Below, in pieces: positions 1-8,233 of a stretch of DNA of 64,000 bases. Under the pieces are notes generated by a model, which saw only the letters and a program-made list of their open reading frames with translations, was not told where the DNA came from and made no database searches. Numbering within the stretch: position 1 is the stretch's first letter; each line of letters begins with the position of its first letter. A program made the translations under genes and the position numbers. Source of the DNA: an uncultured Oceanospirillaceae bacterium (GTDB taxonomy: Bacteria > Pseudomonadota > Gammaproteobacteria > Pseudomonadales > Oceanobacteraceae); the NCBI GenBank assembly GCA_937974825.1, contig CALJVD010000117.1:1-64000 (forward strand). Direction: 5' to 3'.

Positions 1-63
1 CGGCTCTCGGCTCTCGGCTCTCGGCTCTCGGCTCTCGGCTCTCGGCTCTCGGCTCTCGGCTCC
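1..63. repeat. Heptanucleotide tandem array
   Basis: Eight perfect head-to-tail copies of the 7-base unit CGGCTCT run from the first base of the window, followed by one copy with a single change and a decayed tenth copy. The array enters from the left edge, so its true length is unknown. It ends 12 bases before the stop codon of the small minus-strand gene at 75-401. Seven is not a multiple of three, so copy-number change would shift frame if any part were coding upstream. Nothing visible shows that it is coding. Confidence 0.9.
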
Positions 64-74
64 CGACTTATGAC

Positions 75-401
75 CTAACGCCTCACTCCAATTCTTCCTA
101 CTTTTAAAGCATTACCTTCACAACCCAAAGACTGAGTGTTAATCAAAAAATTATTATTCAGTGCGCTTAATACCAATTGAAACTTGCGCTCAGCAACGGC
201 GTCATGACGGCTATAAGAACGAAAACGGTTAGACACTTTACCACCGCAAGAGTGTGCTGCCTCTGCTGTAAAAAAATCAAAGGCAGCTTTGCTTTCATCT
301 GAGATTTGATAAAGCGCAATTACCTTCAACGGCGGCAGTTCTTTAGTTTCTGCAAAGGCTAAGCCGCTGACAAATAAACTCAAAACAATTAAAGCTTTCA
401 T
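75..401 (-). CDS. Small secreted protein of unknown function
   Basis: I do not recognise this 108-residue protein. Residues 1-17 form a typical Sec signal peptide (basic start, hydrophobic core, cleavage after LAFA), leaving a mature protein of about 90 residues. The mature part has two cysteines, in AAHSCGG and LGCEG, which could form one disulfide in the periplasm. The start is supported by AGGAA eight bases upstream of the ATG. The gene is divergent from the lipoprotein at 684, and its 3' end abuts the 7-bp repeat array. No function is inferred. Confidence 0.6.
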   Translation of the reverse strand: MKALIVLSLFVSGLAFAETKELPPLKVIALYQISDESKAAFDFFTAEAAHSCGGKVSNRFRSYSRHDAVAERKFQLVLSALNNNFLINTQSLGCEGNALKVGRIGVRR

Positions 402-555
402 AGAATATTTCCTAGTAACTATGCAAAGCCTATCGGCTGTAACTCAGTGATCTTTAATGTAAAGGGGTATGCAAGGGTAGGTTTAGAGCCGGATAGAAAT
501 ATTAAGCGCTGTTTTTGTAGTACAAATAGTAGCAATAAGTATTTTTTTGTAGCAT

Positions 556-584
556 TTGACGGTTATTTGTAAAGTCGATAGTAT
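556..584 (+). promoter_or_regulatory. Predicted sigma-70 promoter of the lipoprotein gene
   Basis: TTGACG (556-561) and TAGTAT (579-584) are separated by exactly 17 bases. The predicted transcription start is near 591, which would give the gene at 684 an untranslated leader of about 93 bases. This is a consensus match only. Confidence 0.55.
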
Positions 585-590
585 TACTTT

Positions 591-686
591 CGTAACAAGG
601 ACGTTATCAGAAAAATATATTGAATTATGTTTTTTCAGTCCTTGTTCTGTTGGAATTAATTAATTTCTAGGACTGAACTAACTATG
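591..686 (+). promoter_or_regulatory. Candidate two-state 5' leader controlling the lipoprotein gene
   Basis: Bases 638-646 (GTCCTTGTT) are perfectly complementary to 594-602 (AACAAGGAC), at the predicted mRNA 5' end. The overlapping segment 636-642 (CAGTCCT) is perfectly complementary to 669-675 (AGGACTG), which contains the only Shine-Dalgarno-like sequence (AGGA, 669-672) before the ATG at 684. The two stems (9 bp and 7 bp) share bases 638-642 and cannot coexist, so pairing with the 5' end would free the ribosome site. The pairing is read directly from the sequence. A regulatory role is inference. Confidence 0.45.
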
Positions 687-3600
687 ACTCAATATTCATT
701 TAAAAAAGCTCGCCTTGCGACGGCCGTCGCACTAATCTCTTCAACAGCCTTACTAACAGGTTGCTTGGTTGACGGAGATAAGAGCAACTCCACCTCTAAT
801 ACTACTCATCAAGACGCAGACCGTATTGTTATTAGCCAGCAGCAAGCTCAAAAAGCTCAGGTGGTTGGTATTGTACAAGACACCAACGGTAACCCTGTTG
901 CCAACGCTAGTGTAAGCATTGGTTTTAAAACAGTGAAAACCAATGCCGAAGGTGTTTATTACTTAGCTGATATTCCTGTGACTGGCTTAGAAGAGCTTGC
1001 TGGTTCTAGCACGGCTACGCCTTTAGAGATTGCTATTGTTCCTGCTCAGGGCGATAAAAAATATCTGAATGCGACTGTATCAGTTACCCCAAGCGCTAAC
1101 ATGATCATTCAAACCCAAGGTGGTGATGACAGCAACGATAAAGACTCTTTAATTGCCTATGTGCAACAAGACGGTTTAGCGGTTTCTGCGGGTATAACAG
1201 TCATTCCAGAACTTAAGTCTACCGTTAAAGGTGTGCTTCTAAACGAAGAGAACGGTCGCCCTGTTGCAGGCGCTGTGGTTGGTTTAGACGTTCTGGGTGT
1301 TAATGGTGTTGCTCAGCAACAAATTCAAAACGGCGGTGCAGGCACCAGTTATGGCGTAGGTACTTACCAAGCAGCCACCAACGACGCAGGTGAGTTTGAA
1401 TTTGCACTGTTACCGGTCGATACAGAGTTCCAAATTAATATCGACAACTGGACCAATATCACACCAAAGAACAACGGTAATATGGGTGATCTAACTCTTG
1501 CAGGTCAGTTTAGTACAACCCCTGAAGCAACCGAACAAAATATTGGTGATATTAAAGCCAAGTTTATCGCTACAGTAGATGATGTTGACCCCTTTGTTCT
1601 GTCTGTTAGTGAAGTACGTGTTAACGGCACTACAGGTTTGCTTAAAGACCAAGTAGATGGAACAGAAGGTTTAACCATTAACTTCTCTGAGCCTGTGGTT
1701 ATTGAGCATATTGAAGATGCTATCTACATTAAAAACACTACTACTCCAGCCGATGCAATTCGTGTTGATACTGCAGAGCTAAGCGCAGACGGTAAAACCT
1801 TAGTTATTAAAACAGTAGACCCAATTGCAGAAGGTGTAGAGTTTTCTATTCACCTAAATATTGTTGACGTTCAAGACAAGGCTGGTAATACACTGGATGT
1901 AAACCCACCTACCTTTAACGATAAAACAATTGCACGTTATGATTATGCTGTAACCAGTGCTGTTTCGGATTTTTCAACGCTTGAGTTAAAACTAAAAACA
2001 TACAGCAGAGCAATTCTGGAAACAGGTGCAGCAGTTGACCTAACACAGGTTATGGAAGATAACAGAACAAGTAACTTCCAAATCTTACAAAGCTTAAACA
2101 GCACCTTTATCGACCTTGATTCAGGTAGTTTACGTGCGGCAGATACTGGTATTGAACAACTAAACAGTCCAGATTCATCAGCGCGCTTAAGTGCTTTAGC
2201 TGCTGCTACGCTGACAGTGGGAGCGCCTGCTTCTGTAGATACCACTACAGCACGTGTAAGATTTACGCTAGATGATACCACCCCTGCACGCAATTATGTG
2301 TTGCAGCTTAAAAACAGCGACGGTGCTCTTAAAGACGTAACTGTTGACGAGCAAAGTGCAGCAATCACTTTAAATGCTGTAACCAATGGTACTGACACTG
2401 TTGAATTTAAGGTGGATGATAAGTTTAATGGTGAACTTGACCTAATCTTGAAAGCTGCGGCTGGTAATGTTGAGCACGGAGATCATGTTGTAATTGCCTC
2501 AGTAAACGATTTAGGCATTCTTGTTGCGACAACTTCTTTAGTATTAGAAGACAAAGTGGCTCCAACCACTGTTCTTCAAACTAACTATAGCTTAGGCGAT
2601 CAAACAAGTGCTGTTACACAACCTAACTATGGTGACGGTGGTGAGTTAGCAGAAAATGGGTCAGCTTCTTTGGGTACGCCGTTGTTTAACGTGACCGCAC
2701 GTTTGTTAACTCCGCAAATAGGCGACGCTCCTTTGCCTGTAGCGGATACTTGGAAGGCACTAACTGACTTAGTTGATAAGGATGATGCTGGTGATAAGCA
2801 AGTAGATGATACGGGTTTAACAGGTTATGCACTTTACGATGCGACTGCTTGGAATGCATGGAGTAATATTACGGATGCGCGTACTCGTAATGTAGGTATT
2901 GCCTTCTCTGAAAGCATTGCGCTATCAGGAGCTCCTACTTATGACGGTACTGTTGGTTTGCTATCTGGCTGGGCAGCACAAAATAACGTAGTTAAAAACG
3001 ATATTAATGGCCCTGTTCTTGTGGATTTAGCTAACGTACAAGTTGCTGACATAGTTACCTTTGCTAACGATAACCACAACACAGTAATCGACTTTACTGG
3101 TGTGGTGGCAGACCTTCAGGGTAATACTGCAACAGCAGAAAACAACGCTAAAGTAGTAGTACGTGACCGTTTAGCTCCATTGCCAACCAGTGCTGTGTAT
3201 AACGGTGACAATATCGTTGTTACCTTTAACGAAGAGTTAGGTGAGTTGACTGACACATCTGAAGTAGAGCTAGAAGGTATTACTATTGGCTCGCTAGATA
3301 CCGATGCAACTTTATCTGCAGACAAGAAAACCTTAACCATTAAGAGCAGTGCTTGGGGTGTTCAATTCTCAGATAAAGACGCTCTGTTTGCACGTGGTAC
3401 CTACGACCATGATGGTGATAATCTAACTGTAGATGCAAACCATGGTGCGCTGAAAGTTAACGAGATTGCCGATGTTCGTGGTAATACTTGGGCTAACAGT
3501 AACACTGGTGCGGCCCAAGTAGATGCTCCTGCTATTGTTATTCGTGATGCAGTCGGTGCCTTTGAGGTAACACGTACTGGGACATTATCTGCTGGTACAT

Positions 3601-3923
3601 CAACCATTAACTTAACCTTTAAGTTTAGTCACCGTATTGACTTACAAGACTTAGGTGCTGGCCTTGGTGATACTAGCCTGTCTGCAGCAGCAACAGCAGG
3701 CCTGTTTACGCTTACTAGTGCAGCAACCATCGACGCAACTGGTAATACAACCAAGGCAACTTTGGATGCATCAGGACGTGTTTTAACCGTGACGTTGAAT
3801 TTGACTGGCGCAATTGCAGCAGGCGATACATTAGTTTCATCTGGTGTAACTGTTGATAGTGCTTGGGATGGTGCAGCCACTCCGATCACAGAGTTATTCA
3901 GTGGAACGATTACTGCTCAGTAG
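684..3923 (+). CDS. Large surface lipoprotein with carboxypeptidase-regulatory-like and Ig-like domains
   Basis: A 1079-residue protein with a lipoprotein signal peptide ending in the lipobox LTGC (Cys27). Position +2 is Leu rather than Asp, which favours sorting to the outer membrane. Residues about 60-120 and 180-265 look like carboxypeptidase-regulatory-like beta-sandwiches (VVGIVQDTNGNPVANASV; VKGVLLNEENGRPVAGAVVG). Later segments (about 300-410 and 830-900) contain the pattern of SbsA/Big_5-type Ig-like domains: V-DDVDPFVLSV, INFSEPV, LSADGKTLVIK, DKAGN. The composition is rich in Thr, Asp, Asn and Ala, and there is no cysteine after Cys27. It is probably an exposed adhesin or scaffold; its ligand is unknown. 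It is a single-gene unit with its own promoter and a strong terminator. Its leader may sequester the Shine-Dalgarno. Confidence 0.75.
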   Translation: MTQYSFKKARLATAVALISSTALLTGCLVDGDKSNSTSNTTHQDADRIVISQQQAQKAQVVGIVQDTNGNPVANASVSIGFKTVKTNAEGVYYLADIPVTGLEELAGSSTATPLEIAIVPAQGDKKYLNATVSVTPSANMIIQTQGGDDSNDKDSLIAYVQQDGLAVSAGITVIPELKSTVKGVLLNEENGRPVAGAVVGLDVLGVNGVAQQQIQNGGAGTSYGVGTYQAATNDAGEFEFALLPVDTEFQINIDNWTNITPKNNGNMGDLTLAGQFSTTPEATEQNIGDIKAKFIATVDDVDPFVLSVSEVRVNGTTGLLKDQVDGTEGLTINFSEPVVIEHIEDAIYIKNTTTPADAIRVDTAELSADGKTLVIKTVDPIAEGVEFSIHLNIVDVQDKAGNTLDVNPPTFNDKTIARYDYAVTSAVSDFSTLELKLKTYSRAILETGAAVDLTQVMEDNRTSNFQILQSLNSTFIDLDSGSLRAADTGIEQLNSPDSSARLSALAAATLTVGAPASVDTTTARVRFTLDDTTPARNYVLQLKNSDGALKDVTVDEQSAAITLNAVTNGTDTVEFKVDDKFNGELDLILKAAAGNVEHGDHVVIASVNDLGILVATTSLVLEDKVAPTTVLQTNYSLGDQTSAVTQPNYGDGGELAENGSASLGTPLFNVTARLLTPQIGDAPLPVADTWKALTDLVDKDDAGDKQVDDTGLTGYALYDATAWNAWSNITDARTRNVGIAFSESIALSGAPTYDGTVGLLSGWAAQNNVVKNDINGPVLVDLANVQVADIVTFANDNHNTVIDFTGVVADLQGNTATAENNAKVVVRDRLAPLPTSAVYNGDNIVVTFNEELGELTDTSEVELEGITIGSLDTDATLSADKKTLTIKSSAWGVQFSDKDALFARGTYDHDGDNLTVDANHGALKVNEIADVRGNTWANSNTGAAQVDAPAIVIRDAVGAFEVTRTGTLSAGTSTINLTFKFSHRIDLQDLGAGLGDTSLSAAATAGLFTLTSAATIDATGNTTKATLDASGRVLTVTLNLTGAIAAGDTLVSSGVTVDSAWDGAATPITELFSGTITAQ

Positions 3924-3970
3924 TAACAAGTTAAGGATGGGGTTTTAGCCTCATTCCTTTACGCCTAGAA

Positions 3971-4002
3971 GCGAGCCTCATTATATGAGGCTCGCTTTTT
4001 TT
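3971..4002 (+). terminator. Intrinsic terminator of the large lipoprotein gene
   Basis: A perfect 10-bp stem (GCGAGCCTCA / TGAGGCTCGC) with a 5-base loop is followed by a run of seven T (3996-4002). It lies 47 bases after the stop codon. Confidence 0.9.
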
Positions 4003-4062
4003 ATATCTGTAATAAAGCCTAAAAGTATTAGTCGAATAACATCAAAGCTAATTAAGTAAATA

Positions 4063-4096
4063 CAAAAAAGCCCATGCTGATTAAGGGCATAGGCTG
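4063..4096 (-). terminator. Intrinsic terminator of ppnN
   Basis: Read on the minus strand, a 9-bp stem (4087-4095 with 4069-4077, one U-G wobble) is followed by a T run (plus-strand A run 4064-4068). It lies 30 bases past the ppnN stop codon. Confidence 0.75.
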
Positions 4097-4125
4097 TTAA
4101 AATAATAAAAGAAACTGCTTAGCTT

Positions 4126-5505
4126 TTAAACCGTAGTGTCTGCCTTACTATGCACAATTTCATAACAGGGTGTGTAAGGCCCACTCATACGCATGCGTCC
4201 ATTCTCAACCATCGAGCTTAACAGTACATCCATACCGGCAAGGATCTCAGGGTCACCATGTAACTGGTAAGGGCCGTTTTTTTGTACACTTAAGATTCCT
4301 TCCTCTTTAACGTTACCAGCCACTATACCCGAGAAGGCACGTCGTAAATTTGCCGCTAACTCATGTTGAGGTTGATCAAAGGTTAGATTTAATGCAGCCA
4401 TAGACTCGTGCGAATGATCAAATGGCATTTGGAACACAGGGTCAATGGTAAGGCCCCAGTTAAAAAAGTAAGCATCGTTACGCTTTTTACGATACGCATG
4501 AACACGATCTATACCTTCTTTCATTGATAACGCCACGTTTTCAGGGTCATCAATAATGATCTGATAACGTTTACGAGCACTTTTACCTAATACCGTCCCA
4601 ATAAACTTATCAATGTTCATCAGGTACTCTTCTGAAGAGCTTGGGCCAGTAAGAATTACTGGGAAGGGCATGTTCTGATTAGATGGGTGAGAGAGTACGC
4701 CTAATAGGTACAAGATTTCTTCAGCTGTACCAGGGCCGCCAGGAAAAATAATAATGCCGTGTGCTAAACGCATAAAAGCTTCTAAGCGTTTTTCAATATC
4801 AGGCAAAATAACCAGTTCATTAACAATGGGGTTAGGTGCCTCGGTAGCAATAATACTTGGTTCGGTAATACCAATGTAGCGCCCATCCTTGTTATGTTGC
4901 TTAGCGTGCCCAATGGTGGCGCCTTTCATGGGGCCTTTCATCGCACCTGGTCCGCAGCCAGTTCCTACGTCTAGACCGCGAAGACCTAATTCATAGCCTA
5001 CTTCTTTCGAGTACTTGTATTCAACACTCGGAATAGAGTGACCACCCCAGCACACAGCAAGGTTAGGAACGAGGTCTGCACGTAAAGCATTGGCGTTTCG
5101 TAACAAATGAAAGACGGCGTTTGTAATGTCGTCGCCTTTAGTAAGGTCGAAGCGATGCTTTTGTAAGACAGATTCCTGAGCGTACAAAATATCCCTTAAT
5201 ACCGAGAAAAGTTGTTCACGTACACCGCGAATGACTTGCCCATCAACAAAAGCACTTTGAGGTGGGTTCGTAAGTTTAAGTACAATTCCACGGTCTTCTT
5301 GCTGAACTTCGATATGAAAGGAATCAAACTCACCTTTAAGTTCTAAATAATCATCAGTTTGGTTGCCCGCACTCAGTACTGCGTAACAGCAGCGGCGGAC
5401 AATGTCGTAGGTAACGCTGTCGACGTTACGCAGTTGTTCAATTTCGTAATGAGAAAGTACCCGCATAGTACATTTGGGGTGAATTACATCGTAATGTGCT
5501 GCCAT
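4126..5505 (-). CDS. ppnN: Nucleotide 5'-monophosphate nucleosidase PpnN (LOG family)
   Basis: PpnN (formerly YgdH) hydrolyses the N-glycosidic bond of purine and pyrimidine nucleoside monophosphates, giving the base and ribose 5-phosphate; in E. coli it is regulated by ppGpp. The 459 residues match the family length (about 454). An N-terminal regulatory part (1-145) precedes the LOG/lysine-decarboxylase-like Rossmann core. The core has GGHS (154-157), GTGCGPGAMKG (181-191) and the family signature PGGPGTAEE (255-263). The ATG is preceded by AGGA at good spacing. It is a monocistronic unit with its own terminator. Whether ppGpp control is conserved here is inference. Confidence 0.9.
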   Translation of the reverse strand: MAAHYDVIHPKCTMRVLSHYEIEQLRNVDSVTYDIVRRCCYAVLSAGNQTDDYLELKGEFDSFHIEVQQEDRGIVLKLTNPPQSAFVDGQVIRGVREQLFSVLRDILYAQESVLQKHRFDLTKGDDITNAVFHLLRNANALRADLVPNLAVCWGGHSIPSVEYKYSKEVGYELGLRGLDVGTGCGPGAMKGPMKGATIGHAKQHNKDGRYIGITEPSIIATEAPNPIVNELVILPDIEKRLEAFMRLAHGIIIFPGGPGTAEEILYLLGVLSHPSNQNMPFPVILTGPSSSEEYLMNIDKFIGTVLGKSARKRYQIIIDDPENVALSMKEGIDRVHAYRKKRNDAYFFNWGLTIDPVFQMPFDHSHESMAALNLTFDQPQHELAANLRRAFSGIVAGNVKEEGILSVQKNGPYQLHGDPEILAGMDVLLSSMVENGRMRMSGPYTPCYEIVHSKADTTV

Positions 5506-5784
5506 AAATATATCCTATATAAAAAATCCAATTTAAAAGTAACGGTTGTAAATGTTACTAACGAACAATTTTCAAACATATTGTTAAGCGTTTAATGAGT
5601 AGATAAAAGGCTATTGTTATTGGTTCTATGATACAGACCAATGCATGGAAGTCATTAAGTGAAGAGGCGCATTGGAACAGTATTTATTATATTATTAAGC
5701 CTGTTTATTGTTTAGAAAATTGAATAAAGCGCTAGTTAAATATAGCATCAACTCCCAATATTTATTTTGAAGATGATTTAGAGA

Positions 5785-6636
5785 ATGGAAAACCATTACC
5801 GTTTAATTATTTCTTGCCCAGACCGTGTGGGAATTGTAGCGTCAGTTGGTCAATTCATATCTAACTTAGGTGGTTGGATTGTCGAAGCCAATCACTATTC
5901 CGATTTAGTCAGCGGACACTTTTTTATGCGTCACTGTATTCGTGCCGACTCCTTATCCATCAGCATTGATGAGTTTCGAGAAAAGTTTACACCCATTGCA
6001 GAAGAGTTTGATATGCAATGGCGTATTACTGATTCATCGGTACCTAAAAAAGTTGTGTTAATGGCAAGTAAAGAAAGTCACTGCTTAGTTGACCTCTTAC
6101 ACCGCTGGCACAGTAAAGAATTAGACTGCGATATTAGCTGCGTCATATCAAATCATGATGACTTACGCTCGCTGGTGGAGTGGCATGGCATTCCGTACTT
6201 TCATGTGCCAGTGGATAAGAACAATAAGGCTGAACACTTCCAAAAGATTAACTCTCTTGTGGAAGAACATGATGCCGATACGGTTGTGTTGGCTCGTTAT
6301 ATGCAGATCATCCCGCCAGAGCTTTGCAGCCGTTATACGGGACAAATTATTAATATCCATCACAGTTTCTTACCTTCTTTCGTTGGTGCTCGTCCTTATC
6401 ACCAAGCCGCAGAAAGGGGCGTGAAATTAATTGGGGCAACTTGTCACTACGTGACCCAAGACTTAGACGCCGGTCCGATTATTGATCAAGATGTGATTCG
6501 TATTAGCCATAACGATACCGTAGAAGACATGGTGCGTTTAGGTAAAGACGTAGAGAAAACCGTACTTGCTAGAGGCGTACGCAACCACCTAGAAGATCGC
6601 GTACTGCTGCACGGCAATAAGACCATCGTATTTTAA
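5785..6636 (+). CDS. purU: Formyltetrahydrofolate deformylase
   Basis: PurU hydrolyses 10-formyltetrahydrofolate to tetrahydrofolate and formate, which supplies formate for PurT and balances one-carbon units. Residues 1-80 are an ACT regulatory domain (LIISCPDRVGIVASVGQF); residues 88-270 are the formyl-transferase fold. The Asn-His-Asp catalytic set is visible as N190 and H192 (INIHHS) and D228 (QDLDAGPII). The length of 283 is typical. The gene stands alone on the plus strand and its stop codon overlaps that of the convergent LysR gene by four bases. The ribosome site upstream of the ATG is weak. Confidence 0.93.
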   Translation: MENHYRLIISCPDRVGIVASVGQFISNLGGWIVEANHYSDLVSGHFFMRHCIRADSLSISIDEFREKFTPIAEEFDMQWRITDSSVPKKVVLMASKESHCLVDLLHRWHSKELDCDISCVISNHDDLRSLVEWHGIPYFHVPVDKNNKAEHFQKINSLVEEHDADTVVLARYMQIIPPELCSRYTGQIINIHHSFLPSFVGARPYHQAAERGVKLIGATCHYVTQDLDAGPIIDQDVIRISHNDTVEDMVRLGKDVEKTVLARGVRNHLEDRVLLHGNKTIVF

Positions 6637-7565
6637 TGGTCTAAATCGGTAATCTCCCAAGGTGGAACAGGGCGCATGCTTTCGATGATAAAATCAACGA
6701 AGCTGCGCACTTTTGTTGATAGGTGTCTGTTACTAGGATAAAGCGCATGGATAGGCGCACTATCAAACGACCAGTCCGGTAGAACTGTTACAAGGTTGCC
6801 TGAACGCACCGCGGGTGCGGCAATAATCATAGGTAACAGCGAAATTCCAGCACCTGCTAAGGTTAGCGTATAGAGACTAGCAAAATCATTAACGGTAAGA
6901 CGAGGCTTAACGGTAACCGTTACTTCTTCTTCATCGGGACCTATCATCTGCCATTGCTTCCATTGCTGTGCAGTGAGTTGTGAATGTTCTTGTAAATGGT
7001 CGGGGTGAGTCGGCGCAGCGTGCTTCTCTAAATACTCAGGACTGGCACATAACATTGCGCGTACATCGCCTAAATGACGGCCAATCAGTGAGGAGTCTTC
7101 TAACTGCCCCACTCTGAAAGCCATATCAATACCATCTTGAATTAAATCTAAGTTTTGGTCAGACAGAACCAAGTCGACGGTAACTTGTGGGTGCATTTCC
7201 ATGTACTCGGCAATTAACCCTGACAACACGGTGGAGCCAAATAACACAGGCGCGGTAATGCGAAGCAAGCCGCTGGGTGTGTTTTGCATTTGCGTGACGG
7301 CTATGTTGGCTTCTTCAATTTCGTTAAGAATGCGCTCACAGTATCCAAAGTAAGAACTGCCTGTGTCGGTAAGACGAAGGCTGCGTGTTGTTCTTTGTAT
7401 TAAGCGCACACCTAGGCGCTCTTCTAACTGAGTAATTTTACGGCTGACGGTCGACTTAGGTAAGCTTAGATTCTTAGCGGCTTTAGTAAAGCTGCCGGCT
7501 TTAACGACATGTACAAAAATGGCCATTTCGTTTAGATCGAACTCGTCTCGTTTACCCACTAACAT
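6633..7565 (-). CDS. LysR-family transcriptional regulator
   Basis: A 310-residue LysR-type regulator. Residues 12-70 form the winged helix-turn-helix (MAIFVHVVKAGSFTKAA, then LPKSTVSRKITQLEERLGVRL). Residues 95-300 form the periplasmic-binding-protein-like effector domain. The N-terminal wording resembles the DmlR/AaeR-like subgroup. The target genes and effector cannot be read from the sequence; neither neighbour (purU convergent, the chelatase upstream on the same strand) is an obvious target. No strong Shine-Dalgarno precedes the ATG, so a start a few codons downstream is possible. Confidence 0.85.
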   Translation of the reverse strand: MLVGKRDEFDLNEMAIFVHVVKAGSFTKAAKNLSLPKSTVSRKITQLEERLGVRLIQRTTRSLRLTDTGSSYFGYCERILNEIEEANIAVTQMQNTPSGLLRITAPVLFGSTVLSGLIAEYMEMHPQVTVDLVLSDQNLDLIQDGIDMAFRVGQLEDSSLIGRHLGDVRAMLCASPEYLEKHAAPTHPDHLQEHSQLTAQQWKQWQMIGPDEEEVTVTVKPRLTVNDFASLYTLTLAGAGISLLPMIIAAPAVRSGNLVTVLPDWSFDSAPIHALYPSNRHLSTKVRSFVDFIIESMRPVPPWEITDLDH

Positions 7566-7668
7566 AATTAAATACTCAGTTTTTGTGTTTATTGTTCAAT
7601 AGTTGTAGCTATTGTAATAGATTTTGGAACAATTTGTCTCGTTTCAATTTGGGTAAACTAAAGAAAAA

Positions 7669-8058
7669 TTATTGGTTTATTTTACGGTGGATGGTTTGAC
7701 TAATAGCCGTCGCCACTTCTGGCTCTAGACCAATTGGGCTATGAAGCTCAATTTTTACGTCTTTGCCATTCTTTACAAAAGATTGTTGAAGTGCCTCAAT
7801 TTTAATGGGTACATCTTTACGCAAGTGACGTCCAGCGGCAAAAAATAATGGAATAATTTCAATGCTTAGTACGCCCTCACCCACTAACGCTTCCACCATT
7901 TGCTCTAAGCTAGGGGGCGATAGTTCTAGATATGCTAACTCTACTCGGGTGTTATCTGATTGTTGACGAATCTGCTCAAGCATATCGGTAAAAGGCGCTA
8001 CCCAATGAGGGTCACGACTGCCGTGTGCTAAAAGAATTACAGCGGGTTTATTAGTCAT
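7669..8058 (-). CDS. CbiX/SirB-type sirohydrochlorin chelatase (small form)
   Basis: A 129-residue single-domain class II chelatase. The family signature AHGSRDP is at residues 11-17 and the metal/substrate motif PLFFAAGRHLRKDVP at about 76-90, with the two conserved histidines. Small CbiX proteins insert Co or Fe into sirohydrochlorin, in cobalamin or siroheme synthesis; members of this family in gammaproteobacteria without de novo B12 synthesis may serve siroheme. Metal choice cannot be decided here. No other tetrapyrrole genes are adjacent. It shares a strand with the LysR gene but is separated from it by about 100 bases. Confidence 0.75.
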   Translation of the reverse strand: MTNKPAVILLAHGSRDPHWVAPFTDMLEQIRQQSDNTRVELAYLELSPPSLEQMVEALVGEGVLSIEIIPLFFAAGRHLRKDVPIKIEALQQSFVKNGKDVKIELHSPIGLEPEVATAISQTIHRKINQ

Positions 8059-8233
8059 AAATTGCTTTTAAATAGAGACAGTAAAAAAACCGATGCTAGC
8101 ACGTTTTACTGCATGTGGCAGAGATAATCGTTCGATAAGATGACTTCTAGGAAAAGCTGTATTCGTTCGAACACTTAACTAGGTTTCTTGTCTACACTTA
8201 AGGTAAGCAGTAAATACTTTAAGGAAAGATGCC

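Noticed and set aside
1..63. CRISPR array
   Set aside because: The repeat unit is 7 bases without spacers; no cas genes are in the window.
1943..2293. 116-codon minus-strand frame inside the large lipoprotein gene
   Set aside because: Shadow of the coding strand; no ribosome site and no recognisable protein features.
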